A stretch of DNA of 64,000 bases. Source: Yersinia enterocolitica. Lineage in GTDB: Bacteria; Pseudomonadota; Gammaproteobacteria; Enterobacterales; Enterobacteriaceae. Under the pieces are notes generated by a model. The model was not told where the DNA came from. It searched no databases and saw only the letters and a list, made by a program, of their open reading frames with translations. Positions 62,370 through 64,000 of this stretch are shown piece after piece. Positions within the stretch are counted from its first letter, which is position 1; each line of letters starts with the position of its first letter. A program made the position numbers and the translations under genes. The DNA lies in assembly GCA_002082245.2 (NCBI GenBank), contig NBTC02000002.1, forward strand, positions 2,418,001 through 2,482,000, in the 5' to 3' direction.

Positions 62370-64000
62370 TTAGAATTGGGTATTCAAGCTAACAAAATAG
62401 GTCCGGCCCGGCTCATTGTAAGTCGCTGCCCCTGCACCCGCGATACCGGCTACGCTCTGAGCATTCCCGGCACGGAACTGGCGTTTGTCGAACAGGTTTT
62501 CAATCCCAGTGGTGACACTGACATTTTTTGTCACTGTATAGCTAGCACTGAGACCAAAGATGGCATATGGGCTGACTTCATTGCGTGCCGTACCCGTAAC
62601 CGGCAGACCTTGATAGTCATATTTTTTCGGCTTCTGACGCCCATACCAGGTCACCGTGGATAGCAGTGACAAATCATCAGTTGCCTGCCAGTTCAGTGAA
62701 CTATTCAAAGTAAACTCCGGCGTGATCGATAAGTAATCGCCGGTGCTTTTGTTCTTCGACTCCAGCATGTAGGTCAGATTGCTGCTCCACTGTACTGTCT
62801 CAGTGAAGGGCACGGTCAGATTACCTTCCAACCCTTCCACCAACGCTTTCGGCACGTTACTCCACTTGAAGATATCGGAATTAGCATAAGCACCGGTACC
62901 ACCACTGGCAGTCCCGAGGGAGACCAAACCCGGCTCGATCTTATTACGATAATCATTACGGAAGTAAGTGATACCGGCAATAATGCCGTCATCGTGGAAC
63001 TCGAACCCGATCTCTTTGTTTACGCTGGTTTCAGCAGACAGAGAATCATTACCCATCAGGTAGCAACTGCCGCCACCGCCATAGCAACCTTGACCACGGC
63101 TATATAACAGATAGTTAGGGTTGGTTTGATAGAGATTTGGCGCTTTATAAGAACGGGCAATACCCATTTTCATGGTGAAGTAATCACCCAGTTCCTGTGA
63201 CAGATTCAGGCCCGGACTCCAGTTGCTTCCCGCGGTGCTGTGATGATCAAAGCGCAGTGCTGGGGTGAGCATGGTGGTATCCGTCAACTCGATATTATCC
63301 TCAACAAATACCGAGGCTATCTGCGCCGAGCTACGAGTATTACGCCCAGTCCCCGTCAAGCCGCTGACACTGCCACCCTCACTCGTCGTTTGGGTATTAG
63401 AGCTTGGATCGTTCATTTTCTGGTCATTCCATTCCGCCCCCACGGTCAGCACCTGATTAACGCCCAATTCAAATGGCAGGTTAACCTCGGAGTGGGCCAG
63501 ATAGTTGTCCAGCTTGATAGTACTGAAATATTTATTTGAGAATATGCCTTCTGTACCGCCCGCCAGCCCCTCATTAATTCGTGAGTTGCGCGTATCTTCA
63601 TACTGAAAATAGGAGGTTGTACTGACGCCGTTATCCCAAAAGCCACGGTGTGTTAGCGAGAAATTATCGCGGTACATCACGTTAGTTTCCGCACCGTATA
63701 AGCTGCGAACTATGGCATTGCTGTTTGTGTTTTGTGTATCACCGGCATAAATATTTCCCTGGCGGCTATAACCTGCCTCGAACTCCAGAGATTGGCCTTG
63801 GGCAAATTCCCAACGCAGTAACCCGTTGATATCTTTATTTCGTACCCCTTCACGGCCAGCAGGCAGTGTACCGGCCTGGTTACCGGTACGGGCAGATTCA
63901 TGGCCTTGGTTAATATCCCAATCATCAGCATCGGTTTTATTGTATCCGCCATACAAGCGGAAACTGACGGTATCACTTAGCGGCCCCAACAGACTGAAAT
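62370..64000 (-). CDS. fepA: TonB-dependent catecholate siderophore receptor, FepA-like (5' end outside window)
   Basis: Outer-membrane receptor for ferric enterobactin-type siderophores. The visible 540 or so residues cover the end of the plug and most of the beta-barrel; the signal peptide, TonB box and most of the plug lie beyond 64000. The C-terminus matches FepA: SVTTGIENLFDKRQFRAGNA, then AGAGAATYNEPGRTYF, ending in the terminal Phe of outer-membrane barrels. A paired Cys loop (GCYGGGGSCY) and RSYKAPNLYQTNPNYLLYSR are also FepA-like. IroN or PfeA-type receptors are possible alternatives. Control by Fur is likely, but the promoter is outside. Confidence 0.85.
   Translation of the reverse strand, partial: FSLLGPLSDTVSFRLYGGYNKTDADDWDINQGHESARTGNQAGTLPAGREGVRNKDINGLLRWEFAQGQSLEFEAGYSRQGNIYAGDTQNTNSNAIVRSLYGAETNVMYRDNFSLTHRGFWDNGVSTTSYFQYEDTRNSRINEGLAGGTEGIFSNKYFSTIKLDNYLAHSEVNLPFELGVNQVLTVGAEWNDQKMNDPSSNTQTTSEGGSVSGLTGTGRNTRSSAQIASVFVEDNIELTDTTMLTPALRFDHHSTAGSNWSPGLNLSQELGDYFTMKMGIARSYKAPNLYQTNPNYLLYSRGQGCYGGGGSCYLMGNDSLSAETSVNKEIGFEFHDDGIIAGITYFRNDYRNKIEPGLVSLGTASGGTGAYANSDIFKWSNVPKALVEGLEGNLTVPFTETVQWSSNLTYMLESKNKSTGDYLSITPEFTLNSSLNWQATDDLSLLSTVTWYGRQKPKKYDYQGLPVTGTARNEVSPYAIFGLSASYTVTKNVSVTTGIENLFDKRQFRAGNAQSVAGIAGAGAATYNEPGRTYFVSLNTQF

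Overview
The window is chromosomal DNA of an enterobacterium, almost certainly a Yersinia. Gene order follows two blocks of the Escherichia coli map, the proteins are closely related to E. coli orthologues, and the intergenic gaps carry many ERIC-type repeats with TACCC...GGGTA ends, as in yersiniae. The species is not fixed by what I can see. No rRNA, tRNA, CRISPR array, insertion sequence transposase or prophage gene was recognised.

Region 1 (1 to about 19.8 kb) matches the E. coli iap to barA interval. It holds iap, a hicA/hicB toxin-antitoxin pair at the place where E. coli K-12 has its type I-E CRISPR-Cas locus, the cysJIH sulfite-reduction operon, queD and queE (queuosine), sodC, eno-pyrG, mazG, relA, rlmD and the sensor kinase barA.

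Region 2 (19.8 to about 61.8 kb) matches the E. coli degP to acnB interval: degP, dgt, mtnN-btuF-yadS, erpA, clcA, hemL, fhuCDB (without fhuA), mrcB, hrpB, thpR-sfsA, dksA, gluQ, pcnB, folK, panB, panC, panD, a yadE-like deacetylase, yadH/yadG, can, hpt, cueO, yacC, speE-speD, a yddG-like exporter, yacL and acnB. E. coli genes missing from this block include fhuA, gcd and the yad fimbrial cluster. The join barA|degP is a rearrangement relative to E. coli. The window closes inside a fepA-type catecholate siderophore receptor.

Accessory or unusual content: (a) a 159-residue protein between panC and panD that looks like the N-terminal secretion domain of Salmonella SspH/SlrP type III effectors, standing alone; (b) an 88-bp inverted-repeat element separating hicA from hicB; (c) a small secreted-protein gene near 25.7 kb broken by one frameshift; (d) pcnB with an AUU start and an expanded, repetitive, charged N-terminus; (e) about fifteen ERIC-type elements, several touching stop codons and two lying between a sigma-E-like promoter and degP; (f) two copies of a second, hairpin-forming repeat at the 3' ends of relA and hpt; (g) a CueR-type promoter at cueO and a Fur box at fhuC.

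Start codons were chosen by family N-termini and ribosome-binding sites, so several proteins are shorter (pcnB longer) than the longest open frame.
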